Below, piece after piece: positions 47,961 through 59,279 of a stretch of DNA of 64,000 nt (position 1 is its first letter; each line of letters opens with the position of its first letter). The notes under the pieces were generated by a model. It was given only the letters and a program-made list of their open reading frames with translations. It made no database searches and was not told the DNA's origin. Source of the DNA: Pictodentalium vernedei (lineage: Eukaryota > Mollusca > Scaphopoda > Dentaliida > Dentaliidae); NCBI GenBank assembly GCA_031216915.1, contig CM062297.1, forward strand, positions 541,530,971 through 541,594,970. Direction: 5' to 3'. Position numbers and translations under genes: made by a program.

Positions 47961-48897
47961 TAGAAGTTGTGTACAAAAAACTGATTAGACCTAATTTCGG
48001 TACAAAATGGCCACTGGCAGCCATCTTGAATTTTGGACAGCACTCAGAAACACTCGTTCTCGTCCCAAGGTGATAACAGAGGTACCCAAGAAGTTTTGTT
48101 AAGATCGGTTGATAAATACAGCCTCTAGCCCGAGCCGTATTGACATGTGTACTTACTGTTTGTAAGTAGCACTGAAAAAATCAAAGATCATCTAATTTGC
48201 ATAATTTCTGCACGAGAAAAAAACCCATATTATATGTGATGTATCCCATGGTACTAAACATTCACACAAAAATTTTTTCAAATCAGCGCTTTCATAAGGA
48301 AGTTCTGTGCAAAAATCTGATTGCACCTAATTTTGTACAAAATGGCTGTCATCGGCCATTTTGAATTTCAGACTGCACCCAAAAACACTCGTTCTCGTCC
48401 CACGGTGATACCAAAGGTACCCAAGAAGTTTCGTAAAGATCGGTTTATAAATATGGCCTCTAGCCCAAGCCGTATTGGCATTTGCACTTACAGTGCTGAA
48501 AGTAACACCAAATACATCAAAGTTAGTCTAATTTGCATAATTTACGTACGAGAAAAAAAAACGTATTATATGTGATGTAACCCATGGTACTAAACATTCA
48601 TACAAAAAATTATTCAAATCAGCGCTTTCATATGGAAGTTCTGCGCAAAAATCACCTAAGTCTGTACAAAATGGCTGCCAGCGGCCAACTTGAATTTTGG
48701 ATCGGACCCAAAAACACTCGTTCTCGTCCCACGGTCATAACAAAGGTACCCAAGAAGTTTCGTAAAGATTGGTTCATAAATACAGCCTGTAGCCCGAGCC
48801 GTATTGAATTGTTGCTGGACAGATGGCCAGACGGACGACTGGCCATGGCATAACCCATGGCATAAGCTCAAATTTGGCTTCGCCAAAGTTGAGCTAA

Positions 48898-49440
48898 AAA
48901 TCACATTAAAATAATCTTGGCACATAAAGTTCAAATGGAGAAATATTCAAGTCTATTTTATATTACGTGACATAACTGTAAAAATCAACCAGCACTATAC
49001 ACGAAATTTGTCATTTTTTAGGTCTTTATCTTAATTTTTTGCTTCCAAAGCATATCTTAAGACTTCTGTTTGAAATGAGCATGTAGCGTCCGTTTCAATC
49101 AGGGGTCATAAGCTGTGTTTTGGAAGCAAAAAATATTTTGACAACTGCTGTCTTCTACTTTAACTAAGGTTAGATAAACGGTTTATTGGTCAACCCTTTA
49201 CCCAACAGTTCAGCAGTACTGTCCAGATTCTTGCACAAAATCCTACATCTTTGCTTCTGAAATATAGCTTATGCTCCCTCCTTTGCAACTAGTCTGGGGG
49301 ACTGGGCTAGTTTCAGCTAGTTTCAGTTAGGTCATAAACTGTATTTTGAAACAGAATCATGTAAAAAGTACTGTCTGGATCGACGCTTTTTGGCCGATTT
49401 GGACCATGCTTTAAGTTTTGAGCTTTTCGACCCAAGCTTT
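48898..49440. other. Unassigned sequence
   Basis: No gene seen. Text such as TCAGGGGTCATAAGCTGTGTT (49098) is loosely repeated at 49320 and 27880, suggesting an old dispersed repeat. Confidence 0.35.
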
Positions 49441-49454
49441 ACTGAGGTAACACA

Positions 49455-49812
49455 TGCCCCCCCCCCCTGTGACCTTCACCTTGTAGATGTGGCGGAAACT
49501 ATTATACATGACACACCTTCTGACTGTCCTTAACAATTGTAAAAAAGTTTAACAATTGTACTATGATTCATTTCTGAGTTATGGCTGAGACACGAAATAT
49601 TGACCGATTTTTAGTGTGACCTTGACCTTGAAGGTACAGACCCGGCTATGGTGTGGGACACATCCTCCCATGGTCCTTTATAATTGTGTGAAGTTTGATG
49701 ACTGTGGCCCTAACAGTTTTTGAGTTATTGGCTCGGACACACTGACACACACACGGATGGACACACGCACACTTCAATCACTATATGCCACCCGACTTAA
49801 GTCAGGCGGCAT
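49455..49812 (+). mobile_element. Hairpin-ended repeat D
   Basis: Contains GTGACCTTGACCTTGAAGG, a GACACAC-rich stretch and a 3' hairpin (49785-49812: ATGCCACCCGAC, TTAA, GTCAGGCGGCAT) followed by AATAAA. Same plan as the other hairpin-ended elements but with only one or two internal units. Confidence 0.6.
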
Positions 49813-52800
49813 AATAAATTCATTTTTATGATTTATTTCAAGTTATTGACTAAAACTATTCAACACATATTTACATCAACAACACAAACAAGACTGACAA
49901 CAAATCAAGAAACAATTGATCGCCTTCTATTTCAGTTATGACCGCTTATGATCTGCCCATATTAATTTTTTCTCATTGTGTTGCAACTATTTGTTGGAAA
50001 ACACCACACAAGCGCTGTCTTTTCCTATAAATAGATTCAAAATAATTTCAATATTTGTTGTAGTGCTAATAAAATTGTTAAATGGTAGGTCGAATGTTAG
50101 AAACAAAATTTTCTTTACAAGTCGCGGTGAAAATATAAAAGTATATAGATATACATAATTGTAATTCAGTTTAACCAGTTTCTGATGTTGGAAATCTCAA
50201 AAAAATAAACTTCATAGCAGTAATTTATGCTTTATCTATTGTCACCAGTCAATGTTTTCATTGCGATCAGAGGCGGTTTCAGAAACAATCAGTAGCTATT
50301 GTCGGCTCTTGTTTTACATCTTTGGAAGGGTAATTAAAGGATTAGTTCGGATTAGGAAATGTTATTGCTTCCAAATTTTATTGCTGCCGCGAGAACTCAA
50401 TAATTGATCATGTTAAGTCATGTGTTATATTCAGTTATATTACAACAGTCTGGGTCTACTTTTCTCAGTAGTCCAAAGCAACAAACCTCAAGCTATATGC
50501 ATCATTTTTTAATATAAAATATATGTATATGTTTCTTCCAATTTTGCTGAGTTCAGACGGAAAACTGAAAACTCTCCCAAATTCTGCCAATTTATAATTT
50601 TTAACTGATCTCAGATACATTCAGACACATCGCGTTCCATCTCCCCACATAAAGAAGAGTCTCTGCTAAAACACTTGAGGAGTGAGGTTTCCACTCACAA
50701 AATATGCTCTCAGCTTCAGTGGAAAAGGGACACCGAACACAACATATTTCTGCAGATGGACTGTAGGTTGTCGTTCAAAGGACCCTCAGTTCAATGAAAT
50801 GCTTCTTTCACATGGGTTAAGACGATATATGTGTGAAAATTCCACTCTGTTAGTTTTTCTGTTTAGAATTTCTCTCCATGTACCATTGATGGGTTCCAGG
50901 ATATCCACAATTACAATCTTGGTCATCCACAGTGTTTCAAAGGCCCTGCATGGTTCAATGTAAAAGAATATTCTGTTCACCTGAACAATGGGTCGAACCG
51001 CATGCTGGACGAAACTGTGTTGGAGAGGAATTGACTCAGATTTCTCATCCCACGTGCTATTCAATCATAATAAACGATTTCAGCATACCGCCATCTTACA
51101 TCCAGGAACCGATATGTAGGTGCACACGCGGTTTGTTTATCAAATTTGGTTCCACATCTGAAATCAGTCTGGAAATTATTTTGGTCTGTCAGGAAATTTT
51201 GTTCTGCCCATGCGGCGAGGAGCAATACCTATATCGCACTTGCATATCCCACTTGATGCTGCGTAACATTCCCACCCCACCCAAGTTCACCGGGATTTTT
51301 TTTGATAGGCCTAGGCCCACAAATAGTAGGCTTACAGCAACACTGAACATTAGGAGACATCAACACTGACATTAAATGTTTGTGGGGTTGGCCTGCGCAA
51401 CTGCACCCTCTGATGGCAAGATGGTAGGCCTATAACAGTTGGTTGTACTTAGCCACCCCCCCCCCCCCCCCCCCCAACCAACCAACCAGTCAGATGATAT
51501 CTATACCCGACTGATCTTCCACTGCATATTTGTTTACCAAGAACAGTTTGGGGGGGGGGGGGGGGCAGATTAACATTCTGCACCCGTCTTTTGGGTATTC
51601 TTTTTATATTTTTGCCCCGCCAAGTTGAGTGGGAACATTGCCTTGTAAAACATGGATGCTTTGCCGCGTCACTGGGGCGAGTTTGCAATGGACCGGCTCA
51701 TTCTCTGCACACCTTGAAATCCAACATTACCCATTGAATGCTTACTTTTTTTTATTGAGAAATGTTGTATCTCATCCTCGGATTAAAGGGGATGTTGTCA
51801 TTCGGAGTTGCTGTGCATCCTGCCCCCAGGTCCAACTGCCTAGTCTAACCACAGACATGTGGAGACCTGATTAATATCACATCACCCCCAACGTCACACC
51901 TCCTTCTTATATATGCCCCCCACACACACACACTTCTCAACCTGTGAAGTCGACGTCAGCTGACCTTCATGCGAATACCTGGAAACGCAACCAAATTGTG
52001 TAAAGTTCTTTTTCATTGCCCGGAATATGTCTGCCACTGCAGAATAAAAAAGGTGTGTATTTGAATGACTCTTTTCAAAAGGTTCTTCAACCTGTTACAA
52101 ATGAGATTTTTTTTATTATTTCCATTTTTGGCGTAACTTCGCTAATAATAGTCGGATTGTCAAAATTCAAGGATGAAATCGCACTGATTTTTACTCAATA
52201 TATTCGAAACGAAACGCGTTTTAAAAATTTCCCTATGATATTAAAAATAGTATTTATCCGACTGGTTGGAAAAATGTGCTAATTGGTATCCAAAAATTAC
52301 GGGATCAAAGAAACACCAACATCGACAAAAAGTAACGAGAAGGTCTTCACAAATATTCATGGGAGATCGAAACTGCCCTCAAGTCATTTTGTACGATATT
52401 TCGAAATAAATTTTAACGATTTTATTTTTATTTGTGTGGTTTGGGAGCAATGCGCTTTTTTCCCTAATTATCAATGGCCGTTTTGCAGAGAAATGATGTT
52501 TGGAGGTCCTATTTTGGGTTGGAAACATAACCTTTCACAACACTGGGTATCACTTCTTGCTAATTATAACCGATAGTACGTCTTACTGAAGTCACGTGGT
52601 TGGGTTTTGATACCCCACCTCATAGAGCAGTTAGTGGGGAGTCAATTGGCAGTGTCTTACAGGGAGCGTACACGTAATGAGGGTCCTGCGAATATTCAAC
52701 TTGATATTGATACCATACGCCAGCTTCGAGATGGAACCCAAATTAGTCTCAAGATTCGATTTTTTTGAATAGCTCGTACTAACTTCAATTTGTTACATTT

Positions 52801-53373
52801 CCAATGATAACTGGATAAAATTGTCAATAGACAATTTATTCATGTAGGCTCAAATCCTATTTAACGGAGTAATTGACAATGTTTAATTGTTAGGTGAGTA
52901 GTGAATTTTGCCCAGAACATTATCCTTAGTTTTAGTTTTTGAAGGCTTAACTTGTTACTATTCATATTCTTAAGAAAGTGAACAGTAAAAAGTTATGCCT
53001 TCAAAGACGAAAGCTATGGACAATAGGCCTAGCTGTTTCAGCGACGGTGCTACAGAGAATATTTATTCATTGGTGTTTGAGGTGTTCACTCAGTCTTGTA
53101 AGGATAATCACAGTGTACCCTAACTTCCATTCGGTGCAATATGAAATAACTTGTCTTTTAAGATTCAATTTGAGATTTAATTTGATTTGATATCGATATC
53201 AGACATGATTCGATTCGAGATTTGATTAAAAAAAAAATTGTGATTTGCAGATCCCTAAAATCGATAAGCCCAACAAACGTGCATACAATTTAGATCTGTG
53301 AAACATAAGTGTTAACAGAAGTGTATTGACTGCCTTGATTAGCATTGCTGGTGGCATGGGTGCAGATGTTATT
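49813..53373. other. Largely featureless 3.5 kb
   Basis: I found no supported gene or complete element. Open frames at 50682-51369 and 52016-52576 (with an opposing frame at 50786-51064) have no motif I recognise; the 52016 frame includes a hydrophobic stretch (IFFIISIFGVTSLIIVGL) that could be incidental. C and G homopolymers lie at 51456-51475 and 51551-51567. It could be intron of a host gene. Confidence 0.4.
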
Positions 53374-55149
53374 ATCCCCGCATTTTTTAAATGCGGGGAT
53401 ATTGTCATGATCTCCGTCCGTACGTCCGTACGTCCGGTTTTGTAATTCGAAACGCTGTAACTTTCTACAGTTGTTCGATAGGGTCTGTGCAACCCAAAAA
53501 TACAACTTTTAAATTTTTGTGCCACCAGGTGGCTTCTGTGGAGCCACTTAAAAAATGCTTTATTTTTTCACTTTTTTGCTGAATAGTCCCAACCTATGTA
53601 ATTCGGAGTTGTAAAATTACACTAGGGTGTTGCTAAATGATCTGTAGATATGTAGGAAGGTTTCGGATTTTTCGGGTGCCACGTGGCTGTGCCACCGTAG
53701 CCACTTTTGTGTTTTCTTAGACCGTTTCCGGCAAAAGGCTCGTAGGATATGTAATTCGAAATGCTAAATCCATGCTCAGATGTTGCAGTAGGGTCTATAG
53801 ATGCGCACGAAGGTTTTGGATTTTTCGGGTGCCACGTGGCTGTGCCACCGTAGCCACTTTTGTGTTTTCTTAGACCGTTTCCGGCAAAAGGCTCGTAGGA
53901 TATGTAATTCGAAAAGCTAAATCCATGCTCAGAAGTTGCAGTAGGGGCTATAGATGCGCAGGAAGGTTTCGGATTTTTCAGGTGCCACGTGGCTGTGCCA
54001 CGTGGCTGTGCCACCGTAGCCACTTTTGTGTTTTCTTGAACCGTTTCCGGCAAAAGGCTTCTAGGGTATGTAATTCGAAACGCTAAAACCATGCTCAAAT
54101 GTTGCAGTGGGGTCTGTAGATGCGCACGAAGGTTTCGGATTTTTTAGCTGCCACGTGACTGTGCCACCATTGCCACTTTCGTGTTTTCTTAGACCGTTTC
54201 CGGTGAAAGGCTCCTAGGGTATGTAATTCGAAACACTAAAACCATGCTCAAATGTTGCAGTAGGGTCTGTAGATGTGCACGAAGGTTTCAGATTTTTCAG
54301 GTGCCACGTGGCTGTGCCACCGTTGCCACTTTTGTGTTTTCTTAGACCGTTTGTGGCGAAAGGCTCCTAGGGTATGTAATTCGAAATGCTAAAACCATGC
54401 TCAAATGTTGCAGTAGGGTCTGTAGATGCACACGAATGTTTCGGATTTTTCAGGTGCCACGTGGCTGTGGCACCGTTGCCACTTTTATGTTTTCTTAGAT
54501 CGTTTCCGGCGAAAGGCTCCTAGGGTATGTAATTCGAAATGCTAAAACCATGCTCAAATGTTGCAGTAGGGTCTGTAGATGCGCACGAATGTTTCGGATT
54601 TTTCAGGTGCCACGTGGCTGTGGCACCGTTGCCACTTTTATGTTTTCTTAGATCGTTTCCGGTGAAAGGCTCCTAGGGTATGTAATTCGAAACACTAAAA
54701 CCATGCTCAAATGTTGCAGTAGGGTCTGTAGATGTGCATGAAGGTTTCAGATTTTTCAGGTGCCACGTGGCTGTGCCACCGTTGCCACTTTTATGTTTTC
54801 TTAGACCGTTTCCGACGAAAGGCTCCTAGGGTATGTAATTCGAAATGCTAAAACCATGCTCAAATGTTGCAGTGGGGTCTGTAGATGCGCACGAAGGTTT
54901 TGGATTTTTCAGCTGCCACGTGGCTGTGCCACCGTTGCCACTTTCGTGTTTTCTTAGACCGTTTCCAGGGAAAGGCTCCTAGGGTATGTAATTTGAAATG
55001 CTAAATCCATGCTCAAATGTTGCAGTAGGGTCTGTAGATGCGCACGAAGGTTTCGGATTTTTCAGGTGCCACATGGCTGTACCACTGTTGCCACTTTCAT
55101 GTTTTCTTAGACCGTTTCTGACAAAAGGCTCCTAGAGTATGTAATTCGA

Positions 55150-57900
55150 AATGCTAAAAGCATGCTCAGATGTTGCAGTAGGGTCTGTGGATTGCAGGAA
55201 GGTTCGGATTTTTTGGGTGCCATGTGGCTGTACCACTGTTGCCACTTTCGTGTTTTCTTAGACCGTTTCCAGCGAAAGGCTCCTGGTGTATGTAATTCGA
55301 AATGCTAAAACCATGCTCAAATGTTGCAGTGGGGTCTGTAGATGCGCACGAAGGTTTAAGATTTTTCAGCTGTGCCACCGTTGCCACTTTCGTGTTTTCT
55401 GAGACCCTTTCCGGTGAAAGGCTCCTAGGGTATGTAATTCGAAACGCTAAAACCATGCTCAAATGTTTCAGTGGGGTCTGCAGATGCGCACGAAGGTTTC
55501 AGATTTTTCAGCTGCCTAGTGGCTGTGCTGTTGCCACTTTCATGTTTTCTTAGACCGTTTCCGGCAAAAGGCTCCTAGGGTATGTAATTCGAAACACTAA
55601 AACCATGCTCAAATGTTGCAGTAGGGTCTGTAGATGTGCATGAAGGTTTCAGATTTTTCAGGTGCCACGTGGCTGTGCCACCGTTGCCACTTTTGTGTTT
55701 TCTTAGACCGTTTGTGGCGAAAGGCTCCTAGGGTATGTAATTCGAAATGCTAAAACCATGCTCAAATGTTGCAGTAGGGTCTGTAGATGCGCACGAATGT
55801 TTCGGATTTTTCAGGTGCCACGTGGCTGTGCCACCGTTGCCACTTTTATGTTTTCTTAGATCGTTTCCGGCGAAAGGCTCCTAGGGTATGTAATTCGAAA
55901 CGCTAAAACCATGCTCAAATGTTGCAGTGGGGTCTGTAGAAGCACACGAAGGTTTCGGATTTTTCAGGTGCCACGTGGCTGTGCCACCGTTGCCACTTTT
56001 GTGTTTTCTGAGACCATTTCCGCTGAAAGGCTCCTAGGGTATGTAATTCGAAATGCTAAAACCATGCTCAAATGTTGCAGTGGGGTCTGTAGATGCGCAC
56101 GGAGGTTTTGGATTTTTCAGCTGCCACGTGGCTGTGCCACCGTTGCCACTTTCGTGTTTTCTTAGACCGTTTCCAGGGAAAGGCTCCTAGGGTATGTAAT
56201 TTGAAATGCTAAATCCATGCTCAAATGTTGCAGTAGGGTCTGTAGATGCGCACGAAGGTTTCGGATTTTTCAGGTGCCACATGGCTGTGCCACTGTTGCC
56301 ACTTTCATGTTTTCTTAGACCGTTTCTGACGAAAGGCTCCTAGAGTATGTAATTCGAAATGCTAAAAGCATGCTCAGATGTTGCAGTAGGGTCTGTGGAT
56401 TGCAGGAAGGTTCGGATTTTTTGGGTGCCATGTGGCTGTACCACTGTTGCCACTTTCGTGTTTTCTTAGACCGTTTCCAGCGAAAGGCTCCTGGTGTATG
56501 TAATTCGAAATGCTAAAACCATGCTCAAATGTTGCAGTGGGGTCTGTAGATGCACACGAAGGTTTAAGATTTTTCAGCTGTGCCACCGTTGCCACTTTCG
56601 TGTTTTCTGAGACCCTTTCCGGTGAAAGGCTCCTAGGGTATGTAATTCGAAACGCTAAAACCATGCTCAAATGTTTCAGTGGGGTCTGCAGATGCGCACG
56701 AAGGTTTCAGATTTTTCAGCTGCCTAGTGGCTGTGCTGTTGCCACTTTCACGTTTTCTTAGACCGTTTCCGGCGAAAGGCTCCTAGGGTATGTCGGTCAC
56801 GATTAGCCATTGTGCATAAGTATGTGACCTTAAACACCAATAAATAAATAAATAAATCCTAGGGTATGTAATTCGAAATTCTAAAACCATGCTCAAATGT
56901 TGCAGTAGGGTCTGTAGATGCGCACGAATGTTTCGGATTTTTCAGGTGCCACGTGGCTGTGCCACCGTTGCCACTTTTATGTTTTCTTAGATCGTTTCCG
57001 GCGAAAGGCTCCTAGGGTATGTAATTCGAAACGCTAAAACCATGCTCAAATGTTGCAGTGGGGTCTGTAGAAGCACACGAAGGTTTCGGATTTTTCAGGT
57101 GCCACGTGGCTGTGCCACCGTTGCCACTTTTGTGTTTTCTGAGACCGTTTCCGCTGAAAGGCTCCTAGGGTATGTAATTCGAAACGCTAAAACCATGCTC
57201 AAATGTTGCAGTGGGGTCTGTAGATGCGCACAAAGGTTTTGGATTTTTCAGCTGCCACGTGGCTGTGCCACCGTTGCCACTTTCGTGTTTTCTTAGACCG
57301 TTTCCAGGGAAAGGCTCCTAGGGTATGTAATTTGAAATGCTAAATCCATGCTCAAATGTTGCAGTAGGGTCTGTAGATGCGCACGAAGGTTTCGGATTTT
57401 TCAGGTGCCACATGGCTGTGCCACTGTTGCCACTTTCATGTTTTCTTAGACCGTTTCTGACGAAAGGCTCCTAGAGTATGTAATTCGAAATGCTAAAAGC
57501 ATGCTCAGATGTTGCAGTAGGGTCTGTGGATTGCAGGAAGGTTCGGATTTTTTGGGTGCCATGTGGCTGTACCACTGTTGCCACTTTCGTGTTTTCTTAG
57601 ACCGTTTCCAGCGAAAGGCTCCTGGTGTATGTAATTCAAAATGCTAAAACCATGCTCAAATGTTGCAGTGGGGTCTGTAGATGCGCACGAAGGTTTAAGA
57701 TTTTTCAGCTGTGCCACCGTTGCCACTTTCGTGTTTTCTGAGACCCTTTCCGGTGAAAGGCTCCTAGGGTATGTAATTCGAAACGCTAAAACCATGCTCA
57801 AATGTTTCAGTGGGGTCTGCAGATGCGCACGAAGGTTTCAGATTTTTCAGCTGCCTAGTGGCTGTGCTGTTGCCACTTTCACGTTTTCTTAGACCGTTTC
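55150..57900 (+). repeat. Higher-order repeat blocks within the 153-bp array
   Basis: A block of distinctive variant units (e.g. GGTTCGGATTTTTTGGGTGC, AAGGTTTAAGATTTTTCAGC) occurs three times with starts 1208 and 1131 bp apart. The first interval equals eight units. The second equals seven units plus a 76-bp insertion product (63-bp retroelement tail and its 13-bp duplication). Blocks are nearly identical to each other while neighbouring units differ, which indicates recent block amplification. Confidence 0.85.
56794..56856 (+). mobile_element. 63-bp LINE 3' end with perfect 13-bp target duplication
   Basis: TCCTAGGGTATGT occurs at 56781-56793 and 56857-56869. Between them is a severely 5'-truncated retroelement tail (GATTAGCCATTGTGCATAAG, ACACCAATAAATAAATAAAT). 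The same tail family occurs at about 62420-62475. Truncation and a variable-length duplication are the marks of target-primed reverse transcription. Confidence 0.9.
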
Positions 57901-59031
57901 CGGCGAAAGGCTCCTAGAGTATGTAATTCGAAATTCTAAAACCATGCTCAAATGGTGCAGTAGGGTCTGTAGATGCACACGAAGGTTTGGGATTTTTGGG
58001 GTGCCACGTGGCTGTGCCACCGTTGCCTCTTCCATGTTCTCTTAGACCATTTCCGGCGAAAGGCTTCTACAGTATGTATTTCGAAATGGTAAAACCATGC
58101 TCAAATGTTGCAGTAGGGTCTGTAGATGTGCACAAAGATTTCGGATTTTTCAGGTGCCACGTGGCTGTGCCACCATTGCCACTTTCGTGTTTTCTTAGAC
58201 CGTTTTCGGCGAAAGGCTCCTAGAGTATGTAATTCGAAATGCTAAAACCATGCTGAGATGTTGCAGTAGAGTCTGTAAATGCACAGGAAGGTTTTGGGTT
58301 GTTTGGGTGCTACGTGGCTGTGTCACCGTTGCCACTTTTGTGTTTTCTTAGACCGTTTCCGGCGAAAGGCTCCTAGGGTATGTAATTGGAAATGCTAAAC
58401 GCATGCTCAAATGTTGCAGTAAGGTCTGTAGATGCGTACAAAGGTTTCAGATTTTTCAGATGCCACGTGGCGGTGCCACCGTTTTTCTTTCATGTTTTCT
58501 TAGATCATTTCCGGCGAAAAGCTCCCAGAGAATGTAATTTGAAATGTTAAAACTATGCTCAAATGTTGCAGTAGGGTCTGTAGATGTGCATGAAGGTTTC
58601 AGATTTTTGGGGTGCCACATGGCTGTGCCACCGTTGCCACTTTCTTGTTTTCTTAGACCATTTCTGGCGAAAGGCTCCCAGTGTACATGTATGTAATTCG
58701 TAACGCTAAAACTATGCTCAAATGTTGCAGTGGAGTCTGTAGGTGCTCACAAAGCTGTGTCACCTGTGCCACTCAATATGATTTTAGTGTGTCATATAAT
58801 ACATTTCATCTTTGTATCAAGCATTCATACAAAGTCAAGGATGCAAATGCGGGGATACACTATAGTGTGCTTTGCACACAAGTGACACCATCTAGTATTA
58901 TTTTATTTTGATATTTTTGAAATTATTTCTTGGCATCAAAAGTTCATATTCTTGGTTTGTTTTATGTTTAGGCCTCATAATCTACAAAATAGCATGGATG
59001 CTGGTGTATTTTGTCCCGTGATTGCAAGAAA

Positions 59032-59059
59032 GCTTTGCAATGCTACAGCATTGCAAAGC
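59032..59059. repeat. 28-nt foldback
   Basis: GCTTTGCAATGCT and AGCATTGCAAAGC flank the dinucleotide AC; outer CAAG/CTTG can extend the stem. Probably the end of a small element. Confidence 0.8.
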
Positions 59060-59279
59060 CTTGTTTATGTTAATCTAGCGGAAGTTACACTCAGTTTTTT
59101 ATTTCAACATTATTTATGTATGATTTCCATCTAAACTATACTTTTTGTGAGATGATGAAGATGGCTGCTACTAAGCTATACTCCCATGAAAAAGATTTGA
59201 GAGGAAACGAATCAGACAGCTGATTTCGAATTGAAGCAAATATCTACTTAGGATTCGAAATTGAATTAAATCTTGAAGC

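Larger units (their letters stand above)
42932..48897 (+). mobile_element. Helentron-like element A2 (host of a nested TIR transposon)
   Basis: Same 5' end as A1 (AATGAAAGTGTCAATGACAC) and the same first ~500 bp. The 3' hairpin at about 48863-48895 (AAGCTCAAATTTGGC with GCCAAAGTTGAGCT) is followed by CTAA. Internal ~340-bp units match A1. The unit text is cut at 43785 and resumes at 47961 (AGAAGTTGTGTACAAAAAAC). Confidence 0.8.
53374..58893 (+). mobile_element. Helentron-like element E with a 5-kb array of 153-bp units
   Basis: The 5' end is a hairpin (53374-53400, ATCCCCGCATTT with AAATGCGGGGAT). The 3' end repeats AAATGCGGGGATACACTATA and a GTGTGCTTTGCACAC foldback at about 58866. Between them are more than 30 units of 153 bp (e.g. 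starts at 54371, 54524, 54677) sharing GTATGTAATTCGAAATGCTA, ACCATGCTCAAATGTTGCAG, TTTCGGATTTTTCAGGTGCC, GCCACGTGGCTGTGCCACCG and TTTTCTTAGACCGTTTCCGG. No protein is encoded. Confidence 0.8.

Noticed and set aside
34893-48897. Segmental duplication of the 34.9-39.8 and 42.9-48.9 kb regions
   Set aside because: Similarity starts and stops exactly at transposon termini and the nested content differs, so these are two insertions of one element family.
51449-51688. Open frame with poly-Gly and poly-Pro segments
   Set aside because: It is the translation of C and G homopolymer runs.
52016-52576. A membrane protein (hydrophobic stretch IFFIISIFGVTSLIIVGL)
   Set aside because: Only one hydrophobic stretch, no ATG-anchored domain, no family signature and no splice context. 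Insufficient to call a gene.
53622-58223. Many similar open frames of 80-160 codons on both strands (GTATWHLKNPKPSCAS-type text)
   Set aside because: They are translations of the 153-bp satellite-like unit, also divisible by three. Frames occur on both strands and vary with unit indels.
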